Source: Panonychus citri (Eukaryota > Arthropoda > Arachnida > Trombidiformes > Tetranychidae). Taken from it: a stretch of DNA of 64,000 nt. Position 1 is the stretch's first letter. Every line of letters starts with the position of its first letter. Shown in pieces: positions 1 to 12,039 of the stretch. The notes beneath the pieces were generated by a model that saw nothing but the letters and a program-made list of their open reading frames with translations, had not been told where the DNA came from and searched no databases. The position numbers were made by a program, and so were the translations under genes. The stretch is from positions 558,001-622,000 of the forward strand of contig NW_026515509.1 of assembly GCF_014898815.1 (NCBI RefSeq). The letters are read 5' to 3'.

Positions 1-1372
1 AATCTTCACATATTCCATACAGAGATTCGAAACTAACTCGATTGCTTCAAGATTCATTGGGAGGCAATTCAAAGACTGTCATGGTTGCGAACATTGGTCC
101 AGCAAGTTACAATTACGAGGAAACTTTAATCACCTTACGTTACGCATCTCGAGCTAAAAACATCAAGAATCGTCCAAGAGTCAATGAAGATCCGAAAGAT
201 GCTTTACTTCGTGAATTTCAATTGGAAATTGAAAGGTTAAAGATTCTTTTACAGGACAAGAAAAGAAGAGAAAAGTTCACCATTGGTGCTGATCTACCGT
301 CAAGTGCTCGTGATAACATTGTACTCGACGAATCCGTCGCAAGTACCAATGGTGTTGATGAAGCTGCTGTTGAAAAACTTGCTTCCAAAATAAAAGCAAT
401 GGAATCTAAATTGTTGACCGGTGGTAAAAATATTATCGACCACACAAATCAACAGGAAAGAGCTGGAAGTGAAACGTCAAGAAATCGCGGAACAGAAACG
501 CAGAGAACGTGAAATGGTACAACGGTTAGAGGAACAGGAAGAATCGACTATTGAGATTCGAGACACTTTTAGCTCAATGCAACAGGAAGTAGAATTGAAG
601 AAACGCAAATTGAGGAAATTATTCGCTAAATTGCAATCAGTTAAAAGCGAAATCGAAGACACAATGGAAGCCAATAGTCGGGAACGACGGGAATTGGAAG
701 AATTACAAAATGATCTGATGAAGGAATTGAAACTTAAATATTTGATTATTGAAAATTTTATTCCCTTGGAGGATAAAAATGTTTTCCTTAGTCGAGTTAC
801 TTATGATGAAGATGACGAGGAATGGAGATACAGTCGATTAAGTAAAGTTGAATCACTAATGATCAATCAACGACCTGTTGCTCGACCTGGATATCTAAGG
901 CCAACAACCGAATCCGCTCGAGTTGCATCAACTCTGGGATCATGGTTACCATTTAAAGGGGATAATGTGATTAAATTTGATCTAATTATGCCCAATCGAA
1001 TAACCAAAGACTATAATATACGAAATGCACAAAAATCGGCTTTAGAATCAGCATTTAGACCGGAAGAGGAAATTCTAATCGATGCAAGGTAAGAAATAGA
1101 CTTATTAGTATTCTGTTTTTCCTCTTATCTAATTAGTAATTACTTATTCTCTTAATTATTTCAGTAACTTACAAAACAAAATGGATTCTACTCGATCTCG
1201 ACATCGACACAAATCGGAATCAAGTAAACAATCAACTCGACCCAAGACAAGTTCGCGACATTCCCGAACCTCAATGGACCATCACCCCCAATCATTAAGG
1301 CCAGACACCGCTGGTTATATCAACCACTGGAAAGGAATAGAATCTGGACAATTAAGCGGAGACGATTATTAA
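1..1372 (+). CDS. KIF3B: Kinesin-2 motor subunit, KIF3B-like (5'-partial, one internal frameshift)
   Basis: This is the C-terminal part of a heterotrimeric kinesin-2 motor subunit, which drives anterograde intraflagellar and axonal transport with KIF3A and KAP. Reading starts at base 3 inside the motor domain (HIPYRDSKLTRLLQDSLGGN) and passes the end of the motor (ANIGPASYN, TLRYASRAKNIKN). The next block, PRVNEDPKDALLREFQ, is diagnostic of KIF3B rather than KIF3A. A long Lys/Glu-rich coiled coil follows, then the conserved KLKYLIIENFIPLEDKN block and a basic Ser/Arg-rich tail ending GDDY. Exons are 1-1088 and 1165-1372, with a 76-bp GT-AG intron. The frame breaks once: after DHTNQQ (to base 455) one extra G at about 456 shifts reading by +1, after which KELEVKRQEIAEQ continues perfectly. 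A possible AATAAA lies at 1607-1612. The family call is firm. Whether the break is real or a sequence error is open. Confidence 0.93.
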
Positions 1373-2351
1373 TTTACGAACCACCTGAATTAATCTCATC
1401 AACTAATTGTTATAACAATTCAACAACAACAACTACAACTTCAGAGTCACTGTTATTTTTCATTCTAATCATTCATGTTATTATTTGTTTATGTTTTGTT
1501 TTTATTTTAATTTCTTAATTTATTTTTAATTTATCATCACCATAATAATGAGTAACATGACATGTTAGTGGTTGTCTGGCTTATAATTACAATCAACTAA
1601 ACTCAAAATAAAAACTAGTCACCAATTAAAGCTAATTAACTCAAAACAACCTCAAAATTATTCAAATTGTACTAAAAAAATTAACTAATATTATCGGTTA
1701 TCGGTTTATTTTTCTTCCAATTAACAGTAACAATCAAATCATTCGATTAATTATCCAAGCAACAAGATAAATCGTGACACAAATAATAAACATCAACCAG
1801 TTAATTAGTCGCAATTAGATAAATTCACCTCCATCTCCATTAATGAGTGCGAAGAAAGTTCAATGATGGACAAAAATTGGAATCAAATTAATCGTCGATT
1901 TGATTATTGACCATTAACCGAACTTTAAACCAACGGATCGACATATTTGACCTTGTAAACGTAAATAGTTCGAACGGACATATATTTCAATTTACTAATC
2001 ATAATCAAATTACCATTAATTGTTCATAAAAAAATCATGTCCTTGGAGATGAATTTTATTCATACAATGGCAGTTAAACGTTAATCACTTGGATTGGAAT
2101 CATATGATTAACTTTATCTTGATTGATTTCTGTCCGATAAAATTATAATAATAATGAACAGAAAGACAATTAATCAAGTTAATCATCGTTAAAACATTTT
2201 ATTAATCACTTACATTATGAAATTGTAGCAACTCCTTTTCATTTTTTTTCTCGAGATTAATTTTCATGATTTAGTTTCTGTGTTAAATTGCCAAATCAAC
2301 TGATCTGATTAAATTTAATTAATCAATTTGATCATTAAATAGAGGATTTAA
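1373..2351. other. Intergenic: KIF3B 3' flank and Lifeguard promoter region
   Basis: This is AT-rich sequence with no open frame of note. It should hold the kinesin 3' UTR, with a possible AATAAA at 1607-1612, and the 5' UTR and promoter of the next gene. I see no other element here. Confidence 0.5.
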
Positions 2352-3095
2352 ATGTACAACAGTTACGGTGCCACGAGTGATTCCGTTGAATCAGCCCATT
2401 TTGCCGACATGGAGCTTGGTGGTTACAATGTTTTCTCCGAGAAATCAGTTCGACTCGGATTTATCCGTAAAGTGTTTGGCATTGTTACAATTCAGTTGAT
2501 CATAACAGCGCTCATTGGGACAGCATTTTTTGTCTCCGACAATGTTAAACAATTTACGATTGAAAATCCTTGGACAATCTGGATTTCGCTGATTGTTTCA
2601 ATCATCTCATTGATAAGTCTCACTTGTTGTAACATTTACCGATCATACCCCGGGAATCTCATATGTTTGATCTTATTCACTTTATCTCAATCACTGACCA
2701 TCGGATTTTACACCTCATTCAGTAGTGGAGAGGTCGTTTTAATGGCGATCGTGATAACAACCATCGTGGTGGTCGCTTTGATCCTTTTCGCTTCTCAAAC
2801 TCGAATTGATTTTACTCCGGCCAACGGAGTCCTTTATTGTGCCACACTTTGTCTCATTCTCTTCGGCTTGGCTTGTATCATCTTCCCCTCCAAGATCATA
2901 TTACTCATTTACGCCTCTTTGGGTGCTCTCCTTTTCTCCATCTGGTTGGTTGTCGATATTCAAATGCTCTTGGGTCGTAATAGTATTTACAGATTCTCTC
3001 CTGAAGATTATATTCTCGCCTCGATCATCATTTACCAAGATATAATCAACATTTTCCTCAATGTATTAGATATTATCACCCTTAGTCGAAGTTAA
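2352..3095 (+). CDS. Lifeguard / TMBIM-family Bax-inhibitor-1-like membrane protein
   Basis: A 247-residue intronless protein of the Bax inhibitor-1 (TMBIM, Lifeguard/GRINA) family. These proteins form Ca2+ leak channels in ER and Golgi membranes and restrain apoptosis. A soluble N-terminus of about 35 residues is followed by seven hydrophobic stretches. The entry block VRLGFIRKVFGIVTIQLIIT is typical of the family. So is the C-terminal block, SPEDYILASIIIYQDIINIF, which contains the acidic residue and the DIINIFL signature. The length is right for the family, whose longer members carry a Pro/Gly-rich N-terminal extension that this one lacks. The ATG at 2352 is the first in frame. The subfamily (TMBIM1/2/3) is not resolved. 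It is convergent with the HGSNAT gene downstream. Confidence 0.92.
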   Translation: MYNSYGATSDSVESAHFADMELGGYNVFSEKSVRLGFIRKVFGIVTIQLIITALIGTAFFVSDNVKQFTIENPWTIWISLIVSIISLISLTCCNIYRSYPGNLICLILFTLSQSLTIGFYTSFSSGEVVLMAIVITTIVVVALILFASQTRIDFTPANGVLYCATLCLILFGLACIIFPSKIILLIYASLGALLFSIWLVVDIQMLLGRNSIYRFSPEDYILASIIIYQDIINIFLNVLDIITLSRS

Positions 3096-3646
3096 TTTGA
3101 ACATTTGAACATTCATTATCTCTATCATCAAATTTATCTTTGATCTCTTATATTATTAATAATTAAATCAAGCGGTCGATTGGTAATTTCTTCTGAGATT
3201 TTGTTATTTATTTCATTGAGATTGAGTTGAGTTCCATTACTAAACATGAAAAATTGGTGAAGAGCCTGAGGCAATTTATCGCCCGTTCAAAGGTCTTCAA
3301 ACTAGTACAGTTTATCGATCACCGAGATTAGTCTTTTGGCCGCCGATCGACAGTTCGAGAGAAACCACCGACTATCCCGATCTCTTAGAATGTTCAAATT
3401 AATTCTCAACGGCGATACTCAGTTATTATTATAAAACTTTTACTCGAAAGAAGCAAAAATGGACTCGAAGGAAAATCAAAATTTTCTTAATTGTAGATTA
3501 CTTTAATTTAATGTCTCGAAAAAAGTTATGAAAAAAATGTGATAAAATTAACAATAAAATAAAAGGGACTCGATTTGACACTTATTCAAATTAAGTGCGT
3601 CTAGATTATGATGTTTACAGTTTGATTACATTGATTGAATAAATTA
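3096..3646. other. Intergenic between convergent genes
   Basis: The 3' ends of Lifeguard (+) and HGSNAT (-) face each other here. Candidate poly(A) signals are AATAAA at 3553-3558 for the + gene and TTTATT at 3207-3212 (AATAAA on the - strand) for HGSNAT. If both are used, the two transcripts would overlap by about 350 bases. No other gene is visible. Confidence 0.45.
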
Positions 3647-6146
3647 TTAAAGAGAAATGAAAAACTTTCTTTTGACAAGATAGTAACTAATAATGAACCA
3701 AATATTAACTGCAATTAAAACTCGTACTAATTGTTGACTGTGAGTGGTTTCGTCAACACCAAAATAAAACGGAAAGTAACCTTGTAATACATAGGAGCCA
3801 ATGTAAAGCAATATTGGGTTCATTCCTGATGAAAAGAATTGAAAAGAAATCAATTAGTTAGTAATTGAGAATAAAATTATCAACAATTAACTGATTAGTT
3901 ACCTGGATAAATGAAAGGTTTACCATTTTCCCAAATTCCCCAGACATCAATCAACCAGTAAAATAGAGTCAAAACAATTAGTGCCATCGATCCAGTGCAA
4001 GTTATGAATGAAAATGACCAAAGATTTTTAATGATAGGAATTAATTCAGTTTGTGACAATACCACTGAAATCGAACCTGTTGAGTTGATTGATAGAAAAA
4101 TTTAGATTATAAGATTTTAGTCGTTTTTGGATAAAATCAATTGATCTTTGGAACCGAACGAACCTAAGATTAGACTTGACGAGAGCCAGATTAATATTCG
4201 TTGCCGTGAACATTTAGTGGACAAAATGACACGACCACTAAATGAACCGATGGCCGTTAACACAATCGAATTGGCAAATCCTAGTAAACCCTCTGGATCG
4301 TGCCTAAGGTCATTGTGATAAATTTCCTTCGAAGTTGCAGTTCGATAGAGGTGATTCTCGGTTAGGACAATTTTATCTATTCGATTGGCTGCTCCACCGG
4401 TACAATTGAAAGTTGTTCCTAAATTGTGAAGTCCACCCGGTCCTTGGTAACCCTTTGGACAGTATGGATCATATTCCCAGAATAGGGTTGCCCAAAAGTA
4501 GATAATTAAACAGATTGTATAGACAGACAATTCTGGAAGGAAAATGGCGATACTTTTAAGTGTCGTCAAAGTGACCGGTGGTTCATCATCGGTGGACATT
4601 GTAACTTTCGAATAAAGTACAATACTGAATAATCGACTTGTGGCCACAACGAAATAACTAACACCGAATCTTTGTAAAACTCCAGGAATACGAAGTGAAG
4701 TTAAATAACCTGAAACCAAATCGAAAAAGAAATTAATTGATCAATGATAGTTTAGTGTAAACATTTGGGCCAATTTACTGTTTTTCGAGTTCAAACAAAG
4801 TCCAATAACGAAAAGTTTTGCTGATCGATTTGCAATCTTGAGCCAAATTGAGGTAATTGATTGATTTCCTCTTTTCACTTGTGATTCAATACTAGAATAT
4901 AATTAAAGTATGAGATAAAAAAATTAATAAAATGGATGAAAATAATTCACATTGACTTGAAAATAGGATAACAATCAACATTAGCTGATAAACAAAACAA
5001 ATAAAACATGAGGAAAAAAGTTTACATTGTTTTGATAACCTTGTTTACCAATTAGTGTTAATTGCTAATCATTGATGGCTGGAAAAGTTATAATCGTCAG
5101 AGGAAATAATCGTAAAATCATCACAATTAGTTAACTATTCAAACAAATACGGGTAAAGTATTATTATTGTAATTGTTAAGATCAATTTAGGTTCAGGTTA
5201 TTGGGTCAGATTAACACGAAGATGATAATCTAAATGATCGCTATTTACAATTCCAATTCCATTCATGATTTCTCATTCTCATTCTCATTCTTTTTCTGAT
5301 CCTTATGATGATTGTCAAATTTGAGGAGAAAAATAAATCAAACTCTCTCCAATTCCATGAGAATCAGTGAGCATTTAATTCTGATTTAATCACCTGAGTG
5401 AAAGACTGACACCCATTATGAAAATGAACCAAGGGAATATAACATCGGCAATCGTAAGCCCGAACCAGGGGGCATGGTCCAAAAACGCATATCCAGCCGA
5501 ACCATAATTGACGAAAATCATCATTATCATTGTCAGTCTGAGAAAATCAAGAGAAAAAAATTAAATTAAAGTGAATTTGATTAATAAAAGAAAATGATCA
5601 TTAAGAGAAATCGTACCCTCGAAACGCATCTAGTGATCTAAGACGTTGAGGTTTAGTTTGATCTGTTATATCAACTCGACGGGAGGAAAAGTGCCTTCGA
5701 TAAATGTACGATCCAAGAATTATCAGAGTGTAAAAACTAATTGCACAATATATTGGAATTAAATCATTTCGTCCTGATTTAAGGACGGAAATTGAACATT
5801 GGCTTTTAATTTGCTCCTTTGGTGATGTGAAATTCAATTGATAAACACCTTGATCGGTGAACCATCGGTAAGGTAAATCACATAGAGTCTCATTAATATT
5901 ACTATTGGAGTTAATAGTCGATAGATCACTTAATATGGACGAGGAACCATCGCGAACTTGTAAGGTCACTTTGTATCGAGTATCGATGATTATATTGCCC
6001 GTTGATCCAGGATCAACGGTAGTCTGATAAAGGTAAGAACAATTTGAACAAGCATCGACTTGACTCCAAACGGTGATCGGCAAAGGATAGTCCAAATTTT
6101 GAGCAACTAAAAGTGCTTGATCCAAACGCAGATCCAATGAATCCAT
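3647..6146 (-). CDS. HGSNAT: Heparan-alpha-glucosaminide N-acetyltransferase (HGSNAT-like)
   Basis: This lysosomal multi-pass enzyme moves an acetyl group from cytosolic acetyl-CoA to terminal glucosamine of heparan sulfate. Exons on the - strand are 6146-5617, 5537-5394, 4891-4779, 4709-4164, 4076-3903 and 3825-3647, giving 561 residues with phases that all join. A luminal cysteine-containing domain (residues 1 to about 135) is followed by a first membrane span, then PQRLRSLDAFRG. Next comes the FLDHAPWFGLTIAD segment; its His (about residue 198) is the proposed acetyl-carrying residue of the family. Other matches are LRIPGVLQRFG, CPKGYQGPGG, NCTGGAANRIDK, DPEGLLGFANSIV and YPGMNPILLYIG. The start is provisional. 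The chosen Met aligns with the LDQALL region of relatives and leaves no signal peptide, so an upstream leader exon may exist. The third intron (donor GTTCGT) is confirmed only by frame. Confidence 0.9.
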
Positions 6147-8205
6147 TGGAGTGTTTTTTTCTGGTGCCGATTGAGTGATAATGTTCACAGGATAGCAAAA
6201 CAATTAGGGTTGAACTTGATGATTAGAAAATAGAATTAAAATTGAATGGGAAACACTGGTGATGATACTGTTATCTGAGATGAACATTAAACTGAAATCA
6301 CAATTTGATTAACGGAAACATTTGATAGATGATTAGGTTACGGTTTGATTGTGAAGAAAAAGAGAAAACAATGAAGATACAAATTAGGTTAATGGAAGAA
6401 AAGTTTTGTGGGAATGGAAAAGTGATGGCGATGATTAAGTAAATTCAGTGAATCGCCCACTTACTTTTATCTCTAATTTAATGAGCCCCCAAAAAGGTAA
6501 ATACACAATTTAAATTGTTTACAAAGTTCCAATACACCGAGTTGATTGACTGGATTGTTATAAGAGTTTACATACAGCAGAGAAAAGAAAAGAAGAAAAA
6601 TAAAAGTAAAACCAATTATTGTGACGAAAATTCAATTCAAATCCATTGAATTGAGAGATAGAAGATTCAACAAACTGATTCAATGTGTAAATCTGTTAAT
6701 TGTGAATAATTGAACTGATTTACTAAGTAAATTAAACTATTATTTCAACAATTAAGAGGCCAGAAAATAAGTAAACACTGAAAGTAAACAAAAATGACAA
6801 TTGATGAAAAAACAAACAAACAAATTGATGAAATCAAATCAACAGGTTGTTACACAATCAACACAAATAATGTAATAAACAATTTAACTAATTAATGTTG
6901 ATCACTTTAGATTTAATTTGGTTGATTAAAACAATTTACAAGATAAAAGTGAATTTGTTTTGAAAAAAATTGTTGCTCTTTAAATAGCTCTCAATGTCTA
7001 TTCCACAAGAAAAAGTGGTTGGAATAGCAAAGACAATTGCGACAATTAATAATTAAATTATTTCCTTTTCGTTTGAGGTGAAATTAAAAATTTAAGCATT
7101 GAGTATATTGGTTAATATACTGATAGATAATTAAAATTGTGATGTTACAATCGGCGAGACTTGAATAAAAACTAAATTGACTGTTAATCGTTAATTGTTG
7201 AGCATCATTTATTTACACAATTTAAATTTTCGTTGTAATTATTAGTTGAAATGATCAGGTAACATCAATTATGATTCCCGTCACCATTAACTTGTCCACC
7301 TCCTTTTACTCATCTTCAATGAAAATCAAAATTAATTATCAATCTGCAAAATTGATATGAAAATTAAAAATTATTAAATAATTAAGTTAATCAGAATGAC
7401 AATCAAGTTGTGTGTTTGTGTGTAATCCGTTAATTGTTGACGAGATCAAGTTATTGAATTAAATTCTTGTTGATGAATTTTCGAGAAGGGGAAAAACAGG
7501 TAACAATTTTCCGAAGGCTTTTTTAATTGTGTGTCTGGGTGTTTACAATTAATAAATTGTGATTAGTGAAAGAGTTAATCATTGGAAAGACGAGAGATCC
7601 TGATTAAATTTGAATGGAACCATTTCTTTCATCCTCTAATCGTCTTCGCATTTCCTATGAGGGGAGAGAGAAAATCAATCAATTAAATTGTCAACAATTT
7701 AGAAGGGAAAAAAATTAGTATCTCAGAATATTAATCAATCAATTCAATCATCATGATCTATTTAACACAATTGAAGCAATTGAATAAATTGATTGGTATA
7801 TTATAAGAAAATTAATTGACTAAACATTAATCAAAAACTTCTTCAAGTGGTTAATCAACATGATTAATTTACAAGGTGATAAATAGAGTTGATCAGTTTA
7901 CAAGAGAAATTGTAATTGTTTTCTTTTCTCATGATTAAATTACAGGAAAGACAAAAGGGTTAAACAGTCAATGTCAATTTTCATTCTTCCCGATTGTTAA
8001 TTGTTAACAATCAAGAAGAAGACTCAGAAAGGAAGGTAAATTAAGCTAACTGAATGCTTGATATGAAGCCAATCTCTTCCTCGACTTCCAACAATTTAAT
8101 TAACAAGTTCGAGAAGGAGAAAAACAAAATGGCAAAAATGATGAAAAAAAAGAAACATTGACAATCTTGATGATATAAATTGTAATTAGCAAAACGTTTT
8201 ACAGA
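6147..8205. other. Intergenic, AT-rich
   Basis: This stretch lies between the HGSNAT 5' end and the nucleotidase 3' end. It may include an HGSNAT leader exon just above 6146 and, at 8041-8079 on the - strand, a candidate alternative last exon of the nucleotidase. Otherwise I see only AT-rich sequence with many AATTG/CAATT words and no gene. Confidence 0.4.
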
Positions 8206-9840
8206 TTAACTGTGAGAGAGAAAGAAAAGAGCACAAAGAGAACAATTAATTACCTCGTTAGTTAAGATGATTATTCGATTTTCAACTTTAGGTTCTAAAC
8301 GGCGTAATTCCAGTTCGATATCACGATGAATCGGATCGGGTGATGAAGATCTGATTGTTGATGAATTATTATTTTCCGATGAGACACTTCTGATATTATC
8401 ACTATTATTATTGTTACTATTAGGCACTGATGGTGCATCAAGGCTCATTGTGAACGAAGCTGAATGAGCTTTCGATGCGGAGACAAATTTTTGTAAATGA
8501 CGAGAAGGCCGTCGAACGTGATTCCTGAGCGCATCAATTGAAGCGAAATGATTTTGAATACATGTACATAGTTCGGGACATTCCTCTTCGGGTACAAGTA
8601 CTTCGCACTCTTTGAAACAGGTATAACCATCTTTACCTTGATAAAGGTATTCCTTGGTTGCTAAGCGATATTTTTTGGTTAAATCGACAGGTTTCCCACC
8701 GATTTTAATGAAATTAGGGTCAATCCGATGTCCGGGAGGTTTAGATGGGTCAAATGCGAACTGGACACCGGAAACTTGAGGGAATCTACCTTCCAGTTTA
8801 GGCCATTGGGATACACCGTTTTCCAATGCTTTCCAAATAATCTCACCGCTTGCCGAAAGTACAATCATCGGATCCATAATTGGCATGATTCGAACCAAAT
8901 CTCTTAATTTAAAGTCACCCTTTGGATGGATTTGATCACTTCGAAGTGTCCCCGAATTGATTATCGCTATATCGGATAATGTTGATGAAAGCATAATGTC
9001 AGCAAAAAAGTTTCCTAAATTGGTTTCTTGATTGCGAATAATTGAAAATCTACCATCAAGATCACAATAAAAATGTCCTAAAACCATGTCCATTTTACCC
9101 TCGATAATATCTGCATATTTTTCAATTTGAGCCCTTAAACTTTCATCTTCAATAAAAGTCGAACGGATTTCGACCTCGTCCACTTTAACATCAACCACCG
9201 GTTGATTCCCTTTATCCACTTTATCCGTGAAGGTTATCTCTATGTTTGAAAACTGACGGAAATCAGTTCCACTTTTAATAATAAATTTATCATTAACTTT
9301 TCGTACATCGAAAACATGATCATGTCCTCCCAATATAAGATCAATTTCATCCACATTGGCAGCTAATCGTGAATCATTTGGAAATCTCATATGAGTCAAA
9401 GCAATAACATAATCTACCTTTTCCTGTAATTAGAAAACAAAAACAAAATAAGCAAATTAATTAGTATAAAAGAAAAGAAAAAGATTATCATTATTTTATA
9501 AGTGTTCTCACCTCTTCTTTAAGATGCTTAGCTAATTTTCGTCCTTCGGTGACATAATCGACAAATATTACATCTTCTACATCAATTGTCGACAATGTTG
9601 CCAACCATTCCTCTTCGACAAGACCAATTAGACCAAACTAGTAATGAGAGAGCAAAAAATAAAGTTAGAAAAGTAAATTAAGACAATCATCTTTGGATTA
9701 TAAACATTTATAAATATTAACTATAATTTGGAAAGATGAATATGGATGTGAATTGGGAGCGCGAATGCAAAATGCTAAAGTTTTGGAGCAAAAATGATTC
9801 TCATCTAATGATAAGATTATAATCTGTTTCTTTTAGTAGT

Positions 9841-9871
<31 letters not shown>

Positions 9872-12039
9872 GAACCTTGAGCCTTCCATAGATACGAGAT
9901 ATTCAGTGGAAAGAGTTTTTCCATCATATTGTTGACAGGAGAAAATGAATTACTGTGGATAATCAATGAGAAGACAGAGAGAAGAAAAGAGATTGGATTG
10001 AAGACAGAGAGGGAGAGAGAGAGAAGAATCAGATGAGATTGGATGATGAGATGAAAAGAATTCTCATATCTATAAGTGTATTGAGAGATTATAAGGTGAA
10101 TAACGGAAATCATGTCTATCTTTTTACAGAGAGAATTGATCGAGAATTATTGAGATCATTTCAAATAATTGGAATCAAATCTTCAAATTGAAATCAAGGA
10201 TTTTGTTGTTGTGATTGGAACAAACAATTTCTTTTGTTCCAATCATGATGGTGAAAAAATTTCGTCGACATGAAACTGAATCTGTAATGAAAGTTGACAA
10301 GAAAAAAGAGAAATTTCCAATGCTAAAGTTTACATGACCACCTTGCGAAGATTATGATTCTAATGATACAGTTTATCATCATCATCATCAGAATCTTCTC
10401 GATCTATTGGCTTTATACTTGTATCTATGTTTATAATGTAAAACAATTGACAAATTATCAAATCAGTAAATCTTTACATTAGATTTATTCTGATAACAAG
10501 AGGAGAGAAAATTTTCCTGCTCATAAACAATCAATTCAATTAATATGGATCATTTTGTTTTTTCCAATCCATGATTAAGTTGTTTACTATCAACATCACC
10601 AGAAAATACCTTCATCTTTAAAACTAATTAGATCTAATCTCTCCCCCTCTCTCTAATTACAAAGTTATCAATTGAAATGATGGCAGCAATCAAGGTAAAT
10701 CGGTAACTACCTTTTTTCCAGCTTTCTCAATAATATGAGTTATTTGAGCTCCTCCAAGAGGTTTTCCCGTTTCAACGTCAGTAACATTACTCATTAACCA
10801 AGGGAAATTCGTCCTCTTAATGAAGGCCTCCAAGCAATCGAGACCAAAATCTGAAATAGTAAATTGTTATTGAAAAAAAGGTAAATAACAAAATTAGAAT
10901 CAAGATGAACAAGTTAAGATGATATAAGGTAATTGTCGATCATCGAGAGAGAGAGAGGGGTTAGGTGAAATGAGAGCAAATTTGATGATTCGAGAAGGCG
11001 AGAGGAAACATCGAAAATCGTATGAGAAATCGTACCATCGATTTGTAAAGTAAACAAGAAACATTCTGACACTTAATCTGAGGGCCTTGACAACAAAGAG
11101 ACACAGAATCATAATATAAACAGTAAATAAGAGCCTGAATATGAGCGCATGACAGAGTAATTTAAAAATTTATAATTCGTAATTAACATTGGAAAAGGTT
11201 GATGGATAAGAATCTAAGTAAAAGGGCTCAAGATAGATGAAGGATATTGTAGTGAGAGAGTAATGATAATCTATCCTGGAGGTAACGGTGAAGTGATTAA
11301 TAATAGATAAGTTATTGAGAAGGTATAAGATATTAATAGTCAGGTAAATGAGTTAATCCAAAGTCACAATTAAAGAATGACAAACATTATTGGTGACATT
11401 TGATGGATTGAAAAATCACCGGTGTGTATCTTTTGTTATTGGTTAACAAAAGAGGTTTCTAGCTGCTCTCCCTCCATCTCTCTCTCTCTTTCTCTCTCAG
11501 TCTATGGTTATAATCGATATATGTTAAGGTTAACACTCTCGATTAGAATGACAATTGATTGATCTGTTGGATCCTTTGATTGACAATTAGTTGGATTCGA
11601 TTTTCAAATAGATTAGATATTGATGGGATTCTCACCGAAATCGTGATTTCCAAGAACAGCACAATCAACACGACATTCGTTTAGCACAGGTATCATTTGC
11701 TCTCCATGGGTAAATGTACTCACTAAATATCAAGAAAATGAAAAGAACATGTGAACAGATGATTAGTTAAATATTAGAAAATGATGAAGACGATCAGCTG
11801 AGAGATGAATAAAATGAACTGCGAAAGAGATACAAGAAAAAAAACTAACTTATCGATGGAGAAACACAATCACCACTAAATAGAACCATAGAATTTTCAT
11901 CAACCAGTGATAAAATGGCAGTTTTGAATCTCGAAGCTCCTCCACAAGGCTCAGTGGTTCGAGGTTCGACATTGTAAACATCATTGAAATGCAATATCCT
12001 CACTTTACACGAACCAGAATTCACAATCGGTGAAGACAT
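8206..12039 (-). CDS. 5'-nucleotidase / UshA-YfkN-like metallophosphoesterase
   Basis: A two-domain metallophosphoesterase of the 5'-nucleotidase family, which hydrolyses nucleoside 5'-phosphates or related phosphoesters with two metal ions. Exons on the - strand are 12039-11850, 11722-11636, 10850-10711, 9637-9512 and 9423-8206, giving 586 residues. The catalytic domain shows HFNDVYNVEP (residues 17-26), FSGDCVSPS (54-62), LGNHDFDFG (from 87), LTHMRFPND and LGGHDHVFDV. The C-terminal substrate domain shows NQETNLGNFFADIML, INSGTLRSD and KYRLATKEYLYQGKDGYTCF. There is no signal peptide or GPI-anchor signal, so it is probably cytosolic, unlike CD73. The last about 14 residues read beyond a good donor (GAG|GTAATT at 8254/8253), so the true C-terminus may lie in a further exon. 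The exact substrate is not predictable from sequence. Confidence 0.88.

Noticed and set aside
3096..3646. Search for tRNA-like cloverleaf or other structured RNA in intergenic spaces
   Set aside because: No T-loop GGTTCRA block with matching acceptor stem was noticed here or in the other gaps. By eye this is not exhaustive, and a covariance-model scan would be decisive.
6013..6198. 61-codon - strand frame overlapping HGSNAT exon 1
   Set aside because: It is out of frame with the HGSNAT homology and starts from TTG. It is a shadow of the real exon.
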